64,000 nt of DNA, from contig NZ_FNCG01000003.1 of assembly GCF_900100945.1 (NCBI RefSeq), positions 186,001 through 250,000 of the forward strand, read 5' to 3'. Position numbers and translations under genes: made by a program. Each line of letters opens with the position of its first letter. The first letter of the stretch is position 1. The stretch comes from Mucilaginibacter gossypii (GTDB lineage: Bacteria > Bacteroidota > Bacteroidia > Sphingobacteriales > Sphingobacteriaceae). Below the pieces are notes generated by a model. That model had not been told where the DNA came from and ran no database searches. It was given only the letters and a program-made list of their open reading frames with translations. Shown piece after piece: positions 49,572-58,420 of the stretch.

Positions 49572-51653
49572 TTAGTTTTTTGGCAGCGTGAAATTAAATG
49601 ACGTGCCATTTTCGGTATCACTTTCAAACCAGATCCGGCCGTTATGATCTTCAATAATTTGCTTACAGATGGAAAGACCAAGGCCAAATGATTTTTCACC
49701 AGCGGTTCCGGGGCGTTTAGCATCTGTAAACATGTTAAATACCTGGTTTTTGAGCTTTTCGGGAATCCCTATACCGCGATCTTTTACAGAAAACTGGATT
49801 TCGTTTTCCAAATCAATAGCCATAACTAAAATAGCAGATCCTTCCGGACTGAATTTAATGGCATTACTGATCAGATTGCTAATCACCCGCCATATTTTTT
49901 CACGACTAATGTAAATTTCGAGTGGTGAATTTAACAGGAAAGTATTGATAATCTGCTGCTTTTCAGCGGCCTTAAAACGCATCAACTCAACACTATTGCT
50001 CAATAAGGAATTAACTTCAACCGCTTCTTTATGTAATATAGCCGAAGCGGATTCAGTGGCTTCCAGAATTTCATTGATTAGTTCAATGGAGTTAAATGAA
50101 GTCTCCCGGATAATATTTAACAGCTCTTTTTGTTCGTCGCTATAATTTTCCTCTGTCATTACACTGGTAAGCGAAGCTATTCCGCCTATAGGGTTGCGCA
50201 GATCATGTGCAACAGTACGTAAAATCCGGTCCTTTTCCTGGTTATTGAGTTTTAAATCACGGAGGGCGTTTTCAAGATGGTGGTTTTGATGGTTTATCTG
50301 GCTGTTAAGGCTTCCAAGTGTTTTAATGTTCTTTTTTGATTTTTGCCAGTTTAAAAATACCAGGGAAATGATAATAATGAGCATCAGGGCAAAAACAACA
50401 GTTACCCTCAGATAAATATGCTGCAATTCATTGTTTTTTTTAAGGTTATTAAACTCGTTATCTTTTTCAAGGCTTTTAACCTGTTCTGCAACGTCGGCTT
50501 CTTTTAGTTTTTTGTTTTCATTTGCTATGATGTCCTTAAGTTCATCATATTGCTTATAGTGCGTCATAGCCTGCTGATGATCATTCTGCTTCTCGAAATA
50601 ATTTGACATCAATAAGTGCCATTTTTGTTTTGTTTCCCTACTTTGGACACTATCAAACTGGAGGCTAATAATATTGAGGAGGTTTAATAAAGAGTCATTT
50701 AAGTTTTGCTGATCATATATAGATGCAAGCTTTAATTCGGAGTGTTGAGCGTCATTATTATCGTTTCCTTTGCGCAGATTGATAGCTATACTTTTTCTGA
50801 GAAGACTTTTAGCCTTGTTATAATCTTTTTCCCTGATACTTATATCAGCCATATTGCCATATACAACCCCTTTGGATACTTCCCCCATTTGGGGCCTGTC
50901 TTTAAACCTTGCAATGTTATCATTAATGTAATCGAGGGCTTTGTTGTAAAAATGCATGGCACTATCATTCATCAACATTTTACTGTAGCTTAAACCTATA
51001 TTATTCAATAGTTCCTGCCTGCGATAAAAATAATTGAAGTTTCCTTCGCATGACCTGGTTTCATCAAAGCTTTTTTTAAAATATACGGCAGCCCGGCTGT
51101 AATGTTCCTGCTTATACAAGATCATGCCCATCCGGTAGCTGTAATCTCCCATGGTACAATCGTCAAGGTTATTATTGGCAATTACTTTTCCTTCGTAAAA
51201 ATAACTGTAAGCTTCGTTGTAACGATGCTCGTCAAATAACACATCTCCCTTGGCAAGATGAGCCTGGCCATATTCACTGGTAAATTTTAGTTTCTTCTCC
51301 GGCGTATCGAAAATATTAAGCATACTGTCGGCGTAAAGCAAAGCCATTTTTCGATCGGCCTTTATATGCGAAGCATAATTATAGATAAAATAATAGTAGT
51401 TATAAACCTGTTTGAAGCTAAGGTTGCTTGAATGACGGAAGGCCGAATCAAGATAATTTACTGCTGCTTTGTGATGCCCATTATCATACATTATCGTTGC
51501 AGTGTCAACAGCCTTATTATATGCTGAAGACGAAAGAAAGCCCTTTGACTGTTGCCCGCATGAAGTGGTTATCAACAAAAAGTAAACAAAAAGCAAACAA
51601 CCCTGTATATTACCGGATAGCCATATTTGCCTGAAGCTTTTGTATATAAACAT
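49572..51653 (-). CDS. TPR-sensor histidine kinase with lipobox-like N-terminus (1)
   Basis: A hybrid-less sensor kinase of about 693 residues. The N-terminus LLFVYFLLITTSCGQQ ends in a lipobox-like TSC. Residues about 45-380 are tetratricopeptide-type helical repeats (EAYSYFYEGKVIANN, YSRAAVYFKKSF). One transmembrane segment follows (VTVVFALMLIIIISLVFL). The kinase core has the H-box ILRTVAHDLRNPIGG, the N-box ISNLISNAIKFSPEG and the G-box SFGLGLSICKQII. The start is ATG 51653; a TTG one codon upstream is less likely. A -7 element TACCTTTG lies at 51700-51693. It is a paralogue of the next gene; no response regulator is adjacent. Confidence 0.92.
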   Translation of the reverse strand: MFIYKSFRQIWLSGNIQGCLLFVYFLLITTSCGQQSKGFLSSSAYNKAVDTATIMYDNGHHKAAVNYLDSAFRHSSNLSFKQVYNYYYFIYNYASHIKADRKMALLYADSMLNIFDTPEKKLKFTSEYGQAHLAKGDVLFDEHRYNEAYSYFYEGKVIANNNLDDCTMGDYSYRMGMILYKQEHYSRAAVYFKKSFDETRSCEGNFNYFYRRQELLNNIGLSYSKMLMNDSAMHFYNKALDYINDNIARFKDRPQMGEVSKGVVYGNMADISIREKDYNKAKSLLRKSIAINLRKGNDNNDAQHSELKLASIYDQQNLNDSLLNLLNIISLQFDSVQSRETKQKWHLLMSNYFEKQNDHQQAMTHYKQYDELKDIIANENKKLKEADVAEQVKSLEKDNEFNNLKKNNELQHIYLRVTVVFALMLIIIISLVFLNWQKSKKNIKTLGSLNSQINHQNHHLENALRDLKLNNQEKDRILRTVAHDLRNPIGGIASLTSVMTEENYSDEQKELLNIIRETSFNSIELINEILEATESASAILHKEAVEVNSLLSNSVELMRFKAAEKQQIINTFLLNSPLEIYISREKIWRVISNLISNAIKFSPEGSAILVMAIDLENEIQFSVKDRGIGIPEKLKNQVFNMFTDAKRPGTAGEKSFGLGLSICKQIIEDHNGRIWFESDTENGTSFNFTLPKN

Positions 51654-51692
51654 CAATATTAAATTATGCGAGGTTTAGAGTTGATTGTAAAA

Positions 51693-51700
51693 CAAAGGTA
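51693..51700 (-). promoter_or_regulatory. -7 promoter element of histidine kinase gene 1
   Basis: TACCTTTG on the minus strand matches TAnnTTTG and lies about 40 bases before the ATG at 51653. Confidence 0.45.
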
Positions 51701-51798
51701 ATCTATAAAAAAAATAAAAATGACCGGGTTGTTTTACCAATATTTTTTTATTTATCTATCACCTGTCCAAAATAAATTGGTTTGGAATAACCGATATG

Positions 51799-53895
51799 TT
51801 AAGATGCCTGGGCCGGAAGATAGACGTAAAAACTTGAACCATTATTTGATTCGCTTTTTAGCCAAATCCTGCCGCTATGTTTTTCAACTATTTGACGGCA
51901 GATGGAAAGCCCGAGGCCAAATGATTTTTCGCCGTCGGTACCGGGCCGTTTAGCTTCGGTGAACATATTAAACACTTGTTGCTGTAATTTATCAGGAATG
52001 CCTATACCGTAATCTTTAACACATATTTCAACACCTTGATGTTTTTGGTTTACAATTACATAAATAACGGCACCTTTGGGACTAAACTTTATGGCGTTAC
52101 TAACCAGGTTGCTGATAACCCGCCATATTTTTTCCCTGTTTATTAGTATTTCAGTGGGAGCATCCAATAAGCTCAGCATGATATCCTGGTCTTTTTCAGC
52201 TGCTTTAAACCGCAACAAATCAACACTTTTATTAATGAGGCTGTTAATTTCAACCCATTCTTTATTAAAAGTCATGTTGGCTGTATTTGCCGCCTCTAAA
52301 ATTTCATTGATGAGTTCGAGGGAATTATAGGAAGTTTCTTTTATGAGGTTGATCAGCTCTGTTTGTTCTTCATCAGTTGCATCATCAACCATTGAGGCCG
52401 ATAACGATGCTATTCCTCCAAGCGGATTGCGGAGGTCATGTGCTACAGCCCGTAGAATTCGGTCTTTTTCCCTGCTTCCCCGGTTTACTTCTTCAAGTGT
52501 GTTTTCTAATTCGGTTTTTTGCAACTTAATTTGGTCGTTTAGCATTTTTATAGCTACCATATCTCGTTTTGACCTTTTAAGGTTACGAAAAACAAGGAAG
52601 ATAATAATCACTGCCATCACTGAAAAAAGCACAGCAAGATAGATGTATATCAACTGCAGTTTATTATGACTTTTAAGATCTTCTATCTGATTTTCTTTAT
52701 CAAAATTGGCTTGTTGCTGATTAATATCTGTCCGTTTTAATGATGAAGTTCTTTTTGTTGCCGAATCTTTTAACGATGAATAGTTTTTTAAATACAACAA
52801 GCTATTCTGGTAATCTTTTTTTTGCAGATAATAATTACTCATCAAACCATTCCAGTTGGTTTCAGCGTCATCATTTTTGATAGTATCGAGCTGGGCGCGG
52901 AGTCTTTTCAGTAGTTCAAAAAGGTCGTTTGGTTTATTGGTTATTAAATATAGTCGGGCAAGTTTTATTTCGGTTAGTTCGGCATCGCGGTTATCATAAC
53001 CTTGTTTTAAATTAATGGCGATACTTTTTTTCAGTAATTCGTGTGCCTGGTTATAATTATGGGTTAATAAGGCCAGATCTCCCTGGTTGCCATATACTAC
53101 GCCTCTTGCAACTTCAAGCAGGTTTGCCCTTTCGGCAAACCTTGAACTATTTTCATTGATATAAACAAGCGCCTTATTTAAATAAAGGCTTGAGCTGTCA
53201 ATATCGTCACTGTTTTTATAGCTCTCGCCAATATTATCCAAAAGCTCCTGCCGCTGATAAAAGGCACGAAAATCATCAGCATAGGCATAGCTTTGCCTAT
53301 GACTGATCTTGAAATAATTGGCCGCTTCCCTAAAATGCCCCTGCTTAAACATAATCATACCCATTCGGTAAGTGTATTCGGCCAGGATGGCATCGTCAAT
53401 GGCGTTTTTGCCGATAGAGTAGCCCTTGTAAAAATACCTGTAAGCCTCATCGTATCTTACCAGGGCCGAATAGGTATCCCCGGTTGCGAAATCAGCTTCG
53501 GCAGCTAATTTAATATGCTGATCCGGGGTAACACTTTCGGTAGCCACAGCTCGCATAGTATCAGCATAAAGCATGGCTTTTTTAGGGTCATGCAGCCCTT
53601 TTAAATTGTAAAGAAAATGGAAGGCATAAAAACGGAACCTGTCGCTTACAAACGGGTGTTTTATAGTGCGGTAGGCTGAGTCAAGGTATTGAATGCCCTT
53701 CTGTGGTTGGGATCTTTCCCCATTATACAGGTTTACCGTATCAAATAGTGTTTTAAAGTGCCTGGAGTAATCGCCTGTATCATTAACGCTGTTTGCGCAG
53801 GAATTAAATATCAATAAAAAAGCCAGGGCCAGCCAAATTAAATGGTTGACCAGCAGTTTGTTTAAACTAACTGGGCTATCAGGGGTTGACAACAT
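51799..53895 (-). CDS. TPR-sensor histidine kinase with lipobox-like N-terminus (2)
   Basis: A close paralogue of the preceding kinase, about 698 residues. The N-terminus LVNHLIWLALAFLLIFNSC again ends in a Cys that could be lipidated. TPR-like helices follow (about 40-400: EAYRYFYKGYSIGKN, FREAANYFKISHRQ), then one membrane segment (IYIYLAVLFSVMAVIIIFLVF). The kinase core has ILRAVAHDLRNPLGGIAS, ISNLVSNAIKFSPKG and SFGLGLSICRQIVEKHSGRI. The start is ATG 53895 because the -7 element TATATTTG (53918-53911) overlaps the longer start at 53913. The pair arose by tandem duplication. Confidence 0.92.
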   Translation of the reverse strand: MLSTPDSPVSLNKLLVNHLIWLALAFLLIFNSCANSVNDTGDYSRHFKTLFDTVNLYNGERSQPQKGIQYLDSAYRTIKHPFVSDRFRFYAFHFLYNLKGLHDPKKAMLYADTMRAVATESVTPDQHIKLAAEADFATGDTYSALVRYDEAYRYFYKGYSIGKNAIDDAILAEYTYRMGMIMFKQGHFREAANYFKISHRQSYAYADDFRAFYQRQELLDNIGESYKNSDDIDSSSLYLNKALVYINENSSRFAERANLLEVARGVVYGNQGDLALLTHNYNQAHELLKKSIAINLKQGYDNRDAELTEIKLARLYLITNKPNDLFELLKRLRAQLDTIKNDDAETNWNGLMSNYYLQKKDYQNSLLYLKNYSSLKDSATKRTSSLKRTDINQQQANFDKENQIEDLKSHNKLQLIYIYLAVLFSVMAVIIIFLVFRNLKRSKRDMVAIKMLNDQIKLQKTELENTLEEVNRGSREKDRILRAVAHDLRNPLGGIASLSASMVDDATDEEQTELINLIKETSYNSLELINEILEAANTANMTFNKEWVEINSLINKSVDLLRFKAAEKDQDIMLSLLDAPTEILINREKIWRVISNLVSNAIKFSPKGAVIYVIVNQKHQGVEICVKDYGIGIPDKLQQQVFNMFTEAKRPGTDGEKSFGLGLSICRQIVEKHSGRIWLKSESNNGSSFYVYLPAQAS

Positions 53896-53910
53896 TAAGT
53901 GGTTACACCA

Positions 53911-53918
53911 CAAATATA
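53911..53918 (-). promoter_or_regulatory. -7 promoter element of histidine kinase gene 2
   Basis: TATATTTG on the minus strand matches TAnnTTTG and is 15 bases before the ATG at 53895, fixing that start. Confidence 0.6.
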
Positions 53919-53999
53919 ACGCTCATAATTATAATGAACAATATTTATGCGCATGAATAACACCGGCGCTGCTGAAAGTTAAAGTATATCGATTATCTA

Positions 54000-55181
54000 T
54001 TACTTAAAAGCGTCGAGCCCGGTAACATCCATCCCGGTAATAAGCAGGTGAATGTCATGTGTCCCTTCATAAGTTATTACCGATTCAAGGTTCATCATGT
54101 GGCGCATAATAGGGTACTCGCCGGTAATACCCATACCGCCGAGCATTTGCCGGGCTTCACGGGCTATAGTAATGGCCGTTTCAACGCTGTTTCGCTTAGC
54201 CATTGATATTTGGGCAGGCGTAGCTCTGTTCTCATTTTTAAGTACTCCAAGACGCCAAACTAACAGCTGCCCTTTGGTGATTTCAGTAATCATTTCGGCC
54301 AGTTTTTTTTGCTGAAGCTGAAATCCAGCTATCGGCCGGCCAAACTGCTCGCGTTCTTTGGTGTAACGGAGGGCTGTGTCGTAACAATCCATCGCAGCAC
54401 CTAATGCACCCCAGGCAATACCGTAACGGGCCTGGTTTAAACAACCCAGCGGGCCTTTTATACCCGCTACGTTGGGCAGCAGATTCTCTTTTGGGACTTT
54501 AACATGATCAAAAACAAGCTCACCGGTTGCCGATGCCCTTAACGACCATTTATTATGGGTTGTAGGTGTGGTGAAACCTTCCATGCCGCGCTCAACTATC
54601 AGCCCGCGAATTTTACCAGCTTCATCCTTAGCCCAAACAACGGCAATATCAGCAAAAGGCGAATTGGAGATCCACATTTTAGCGCCATTAAGTATATAAT
54701 GATCGCCGGCATCTTTAATGTTGGTCGTCATGCCACCAGGGTTTGAGCCATGATCGGGCTCGGTAAGGCCAAAGCATCCCATTAATTCACCACTCGCCAG
54801 CTTAGGAAGATATTTTTTACGCTGTTCTTCACTGCCGTAGGCATAAATGGGATACATCACCAGCGAACCCTGAACAGATGCTGTTGAACGGATGCCAGAA
54901 TCGCCGCGCTCTAATTCCTGCATGATGATGCCGTAAGCAGTATAATCTAAGCCCGCTCCGCCATATTCTACTGGTATGGTAGGCCCAAAAGCACCTATTT
55001 CGGCAAGGCCTTTTAACAGTTGCGAAGGGAACTCAGCTTTTTGAGCGTACTCTTCAATAATGGGGCTCAATTCCTTCTTCACCCAATCACGAACTGATGA
55101 GCGGATCAACTTATGCTCATCGGTTAGTAACTCATCTAATAAATAGTAATCGGGGGCTTCGTACAGATCTGTTTTGGCCAT
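54000..55181 (-). CDS. Acyl-CoA dehydrogenase, glutaryl-CoA dehydrogenase-like
   Basis: A flavoprotein of about 393 residues that desaturates (and, for glutaryl-CoA, decarboxylates) a CoA ester and passes electrons to ETF. Family motifs are YGIIMQELERGDSGIRS, MGCFGLTEPDHGSNPGGM, LNQARYGIAWGALGAAM and LESVITYEGTHDIHLLI with the likely catalytic Glu in TYEGT. The pattern fits glutaryl-CoA dehydrogenase of lysine/tryptophan breakdown. The start is ATG 55181: the -7 element TATATTTG (55207-55200) excludes the upstream start at 55232. Confidence 0.93.
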   Translation of the reverse strand: MAKTDLYEAPDYYLLDELLTDEHKLIRSSVRDWVKKELSPIIEEYAQKAEFPSQLLKGLAEIGAFGPTIPVEYGGAGLDYTAYGIIMQELERGDSGIRSTASVQGSLVMYPIYAYGSEEQRKKYLPKLASGELMGCFGLTEPDHGSNPGGMTTNIKDAGDHYILNGAKMWISNSPFADIAVVWAKDEAGKIRGLIVERGMEGFTTPTTHNKWSLRASATGELVFDHVKVPKENLLPNVAGIKGPLGCLNQARYGIAWGALGAAMDCYDTALRYTKEREQFGRPIAGFQLQQKKLAEMITEITKGQLLVWRLGVLKNENRATPAQISMAKRNSVETAITIAREARQMLGGMGITGEYPIMRHMMNLESVITYEGTHDIHLLITGMDVTGLDAFK

Positions 55182-55199
55182 AAAATTATAGTTGGTGGG

Positions 55200-55207
55200 C
55201 AAATATA
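55200..55207 (-). promoter_or_regulatory. -7 promoter element of the acyl-CoA dehydrogenase gene
   Basis: TATATTTG on the minus strand matches TAnnTTTG and ends 18 bases before the ATG at 55181. Confidence 0.6.
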
Positions 55208-55407
55208 AAGCATTTATCGCCGGTAAAAGCAAGCCAAAAACGCTGTTTTTTGATATGCGAAGCCACTTTATGATAAAAAGCAGGTTTAAACGGTTTAAAA
55301 CATGTTTTTGATTGTAAAATATTTTTTGAGCTGCTGGAAATCAGCCGAAATAAAAATATTTTTAAAAGTCTTTCTATAGAGAGTGAGATTTAGAGAGGGC
55401 TTTTTTT

Positions 55408-55415
55408 TATTTTTG
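55408..55415 (+). promoter_or_regulatory. -7 promoter element of folB
   Basis: TATTTTTG matches TAnnTTTG and is followed by only GCC before the folB ATG (55419), which predicts an essentially leaderless message. No clear -33 TTTG is visible. Confidence 0.5.
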
Positions 55416-55418
55416 GCC

Positions 55419-55778
55419 ATGATCAATATAGCCTTACAGGGCGCGGAGTTTTTCGCGTACCACGGATTTTATCCCGAAGAACAAAAAATAGGTTGCCGTT
55501 TTTTAGTTGATGTGAATGTTGGTTTTGTGCCTCCCGGCGATTTGCTGGAAGATAATCTAAGTAAAACTGTTGATTATGAACGTGTGTATATTATAACATG
55601 CGAAGAGATGAAACAACCACGTAAATTGATTGAAACCGTTGGTCAGGCAATTATTGATCGTATAAAAAAGAAATACCCGTTTGTTGAAAGTATTGAGGTT
55701 ACCATTAAAAAACTTACTCCGCCCTTAAGCGGTAAGGTAGCGCATTCGGCTGTTATTATAAATTACAAGAAATCCTGA
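55419..55778 (+). CDS. folB: Dihydroneopterin aldolase FolB
   Basis: A 119-residue folate-pathway enzyme that splits dihydroneopterin into hydroxymethyl-dihydropterin and glycolaldehyde. The start MINIALQGAEFFAYHGFYPEEQ holds the catalytic Tyr/Glu region, and FVESIEVTIKKLTPPLSGKVAHSAV carries the conserved C-terminal KLxPP and Lys. The ATG at 55419 is chosen over 55383 because the -7 element lies between them. The next gene starts two bases after its stop. Confidence 0.94.
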   Translation: MINIALQGAEFFAYHGFYPEEQKIGCRFLVDVNVGFVPPGDLLEDNLSKTVDYERVYIITCEEMKQPRKLIETVGQAIIDRIKKKYPFVESIEVTIKKLTPPLSGKVAHSAVIINYKKS

Positions 55779-55780
55779 TC

Positions 55781-57178
55781 ATGGAATTCAATAAAATATC
55801 GGCTCAAATATTAGAGGCCATAACCGCAATTGTTGGCACCGGTAATGTTTTAACCGGCCAAGAAAGCCTCGAAAAGTACAGCCATGACGAAACCGAAGAT
55901 CTTGTTTATTATCCGGAAGTTGTAGCGCGCCCGCAAACACCCGAAGAGGTTGCTGCATTGTTGAAAATCTGTAACGAAAACCTGATCCCCGTAACGCCGC
56001 GCGGAGCGGGTACTGGCTTAAGCGGTGGCGCCCTTCCGGTTAATGGCGGTTTGCTGATAGCCATGGAGCGTTTTAATAAAATCCTTGAAATTGATGAACA
56101 AAACCTGCAAGCTACCGTTGAACCCGGCGTTATAACTGAAGAGTTCATGAACGCGGTGGCTGCAAGAGGCTTGTTGTACCCCGTTGATCCGGCCAGTAAA
56201 GGTAGTTGCTTTATTGGAGGCAACGTATCGCATGGTTCAGGCGGGCCACGGGTTGTTAAATATGGAACCATCAGGGAGTATGTGCTGAACTTACAGGTGG
56301 TTTTAACATCGGGCGAGATCATATGGACGGGTGCAAATACCCTTAAATATGCATCCGGTTATAATTTAACCCAATTGATGATTGGTTCGGAGGGCACTCT
56401 TGGCATTGTCACTAAAATTGTGGTGAAGCTTATTCCTGCTCCAACTTTAGATGCTTTGATGCTGGCCTCATTCCCAACCAATGAAGCTGCCTGTGCGGCG
56501 GTTTCAGCAATATTCAGAGCTGGTATTATTCCGTCGGCGCTGGAATTTATGGAGCGAAGAGGAGTGGAGTGGGTTAAGGAGCATGATGATATTGCTTTTG
56601 ATTTGCAGGATGGTATTGAAGCGTTCTTATTGATTGAAGTAGATGGTACCAACCAGGACGTGATTTTTACCGATTGCGAAAAAATAAATGCAGTGCTTGA
56701 AGAGTTTGACTGCCGCGATGTGTTGTTTGCCGATTCGACTGCTCAAAAGGAAGAGCTTTGGCGTTTAAGGCGTACCATGGCGGTATCGGTAAAGTCAAAC
56801 TCGGTTTATAAAGAGGAAGATACTGTTGTACCCCGCGCCGCACTGCCACCGCTGATTAAGGGAATAAAAGAAACCGGAGCTAAATATGGCTTCGAATCAG
56901 TTTGTTATGGCCATGCCGGCGATGGGAACCTGCATGTAAATATCATTAAAGCCAACATGAGCGATGACGACTGGAATAACAAGCTCAAATCCGGCATCCA
57001 GGAGATATTTGAATTAACTGTATCACTTGGCGGCACCTTGTCTGGTGAGCACGGCATTGGCCTGGTACAAAAAGAGTTTATGCCGATAAAATATTCGGAA
57101 ATGCATTTTGCGTTGTGGAAAGGGATAAAGCACGTGTTTGATCCTAAAGGAATTTTGAACCCCGGGAAGATATTTTAG
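55781..57178 (+). CDS. FAD-linked oxidase, GlcD/D-lactate dehydrogenase type
   Basis: A 465-residue FAD-dependent 2-hydroxyacid oxidase/dehydrogenase. The PCMH-type FAD domain shows VARPQTPEEVAALLKICNE, TPRGAGTGLSGGALPV and GTIREYVLNLQVVL with IGSEGTLGIVTKIVVKL. The C-terminal cap ends SLGGTLSGEHGIGLVQKEFM with the conserved histidine. It should oxidise glycolate or D-lactate. The usual GlcE/GlcF subunits are not next to it. It forms a two-gene unit with folB, two bases apart; a functional link is not obvious, except that FolB releases glycolaldehyde. Confidence 0.93.
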   Translation: MEFNKISAQILEAITAIVGTGNVLTGQESLEKYSHDETEDLVYYPEVVARPQTPEEVAALLKICNENLIPVTPRGAGTGLSGGALPVNGGLLIAMERFNKILEIDEQNLQATVEPGVITEEFMNAVAARGLLYPVDPASKGSCFIGGNVSHGSGGPRVVKYGTIREYVLNLQVVLTSGEIIWTGANTLKYASGYNLTQLMIGSEGTLGIVTKIVVKLIPAPTLDALMLASFPTNEAACAAVSAIFRAGIIPSALEFMERRGVEWVKEHDDIAFDLQDGIEAFLLIEVDGTNQDVIFTDCEKINAVLEEFDCRDVLFADSTAQKEELWRLRRTMAVSVKSNSVYKEEDTVVPRAALPPLIKGIKETGAKYGFESVCYGHAGDGNLHVNIIKANMSDDDWNNKLKSGIQEIFELTVSLGGTLSGEHGIGLVQKEFMPIKYSEMHFALWKGIKHVFDPKGILNPGKIF

Positions 57179-57179
57179 A

Positions 57180-57320
57180 TTTCAAATGTGCGGATTATGG
57201 ATGTGCAAATGTGCAGATTTCAGGTGCGTAAATGTTTGAATTAGATATGTAAGCTCCATTTGCATATTTGAAATCTGCGCAATACAAGCTTTACCAGCAC
57301 ATTTGAAATTTGCACATCAA
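57180..57320. repeat. Word-type intergenic repeat (CAAATGTGCAGATTTCAAATG words)
   Basis: The left half reads ATTTCAAATGTGCGGATT, ATGTGCAAATGTGCAGATTT, and the right half TTTGCATATTTGAAATCTGC, CACATTTGAAATTTGCACAT. The two sides are imperfect complements with shuffled order. It fills the gap between the convergent oxidase and thioesterase genes. Confidence 0.75.
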
Positions 57321-57324
57321 TACA

Positions 57325-57771
57325 TTAATTCGTATTCAGAATTAACCTCGGTTCGTCATAATTGATCATCCTGTGCCTTTCGGGAGATGGGATAGAAACA
57401 GATTTATTGGCCGAGTAATCGTAGCTGATACAAACCGTTTTGCCGGTTGTTACAATTTCTTCGCCATTGGGGGTTATTTTTACCAATACATGCATCATAT
57501 CAAAACTGCTGTTGCCTATACGAATGGTACGTACATAGCAGGCAATATTATCCTGAACAGTAATAGGCTTAAGGTAGTTGATTTCCGACCGGCCCAGAAT
57601 AATGCCGGTATTGCTCCAGTCCCAGTTGATAATTTCCTTCCAATAACCAATCCGGGCTATTTCAAAATAGGTAAGATAAACGGCGTTGTTTACATGTCCA
57701 AATGAATCGATATCCGAAAAGCGGATAGGGATAAGGGTTTTATATTTATAATCTGTAAGTTTTTCAGCCAT
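57325..57771 (-). CDS. Acyl-CoA thioesterase (hotdog fold, 4HBT)
   Basis: A 148-residue hotdog-fold thioesterase. The catalytic motif is FSDIDSFGHVNNAVYLTYFEIARIGYWKE (Asp and His region, residues 18-46), typical of 4-hydroxybenzoyl-CoA/YbgC-type enzymes. The substrate cannot be told. It is a single gene with the word-type repeat at its 3' side. Confidence 0.92.
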   Translation of the reverse strand: MAEKLTDYKYKTLIPIRFSDIDSFGHVNNAVYLTYFEIARIGYWKEIINWDWSNTGIILGRSEINYLKPITVQDNIACYVRTIRIGNSSFDMMHVLVKITPNGEEIVTTGKTVCISYDYSANKSVSIPSPERHRMINYDEPRLILNTN

Positions 57772-57893
57772 TTTCGGTCATTTTGTCTGCCTAAAATATT
57801 TAATAGTGACTTTTTGTCGTTTGATATAGGCGGTTTTGCTGTTGGTACAGCAGTTGATCAATAGGTTACGAAGTTAACAAAAAACAAAACTTT

Positions 57894-57900
57894 AGGAGGA
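57894..57900 (+). promoter_or_regulatory. Perfect Shine-Dalgarno of hsp20
   Basis: AGGAGGA is followed by a seven-base spacer (TATAAAA) and the ATG at 57908. Almost no other gene in the window has such a site, which is normal for Bacteroidetes, so this one decides strong initiation. Confidence 0.85.
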
Positions 57901-57907
57901 TATAAAA

Positions 57908-58348
57908 ATGACATTAGTAAAATTTAACAACGGCCTTAAAAACACTTCAGCTAACCCATTTTTTAGCGATGTATTTGATTCACTGATCAATGATTCATTT
58001 TTAAGTGATAAACTGATTGCCCGTGTGCCTGCAGTTAACATCGCAGAAACCGAAAATGAGTTTCATGTTGAACTGGCTGTACCTGGCTTAAAGAAAGAGG
58101 ATTTTAAAATCAATCTTGACAAAAATGTATTAAGCGTAGCTGCAGAAAAGAAAGCCGAAAATGTTGAAGAAGGTAAAAAATTCAGCAAACGTGAATATAG
58201 CTACAATTCATTTGTAAGGTCATTCACATTGCCTGAAAGTGCCGATCAATCAAAAATTGAAGCCGATTATACCGATGGTATCCTGAAGCTTACTGTAGCA
58301 AAAAGAGAAGAAGCTAAATTTCAAACAAGAGAAATAGCTGTTAAATAA
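57908..58348 (+). CDS. Small heat-shock protein, Hsp20 family
   Basis: A 146-residue alpha-crystallin chaperone that holds unfolded proteins. The alpha-crystallin domain spans about residues 35-135: PAVNIAETENEFHVELAVPGLKKEDFKIN, VLSVAAEKKAE, and SYNSFVRSFTLPESADQSKIEADYTDGILKLTVAKRE. The short N-terminus and the C-terminal KFQTREIAVK (I-x-V anchor) are typical. It has an exceptionally good ribosome site and its own terminator at 58390-58420. The 130-base upstream region should hold a stress promoter. Confidence 0.95.
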   Translation: MTLVKFNNGLKNTSANPFFSDVFDSLINDSFLSDKLIARVPAVNIAETENEFHVELAVPGLKKEDFKINLDKNVLSVAAEKKAENVEEGKKFSKREYSYNSFVRSFTLPESADQSKIEADYTDGILKLTVAKREEAKFQTREIAVK

Positions 58349-58389
58349 TTAAAGACTGTTTTCATAAAGTAGTTAGTTTGGTTTGAAGG

Positions 58390-58420
58390 CCGCCCTGTTA
58401 TGGGGCGGTTTTTTTTTTGC
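58390..58420 (+). terminator. Terminator of hsp20
   Basis: CCGCCC (58390-58395) and GGGCGG (58403-58408) form a GC stem, followed by ten T. Confidence 0.9.

Noticed and set aside
49572..53895. Hybrid two-component systems with receiver or AraC domains
   Set aside because: Both proteins end at the G-box region of the kinase; no receiver or DNA-binding part follows.
55909..56322. 137-codon minus-strand frame in the GlcD-like gene
   Set aside because: Shadow of a clear FAD oxidase; no start context and no family.
142..57320. Word-type repeats as CRISPR arrays
   Set aside because: No regular spacing, no unique spacers, and no cas genes; symmetry is inverted and not direct.
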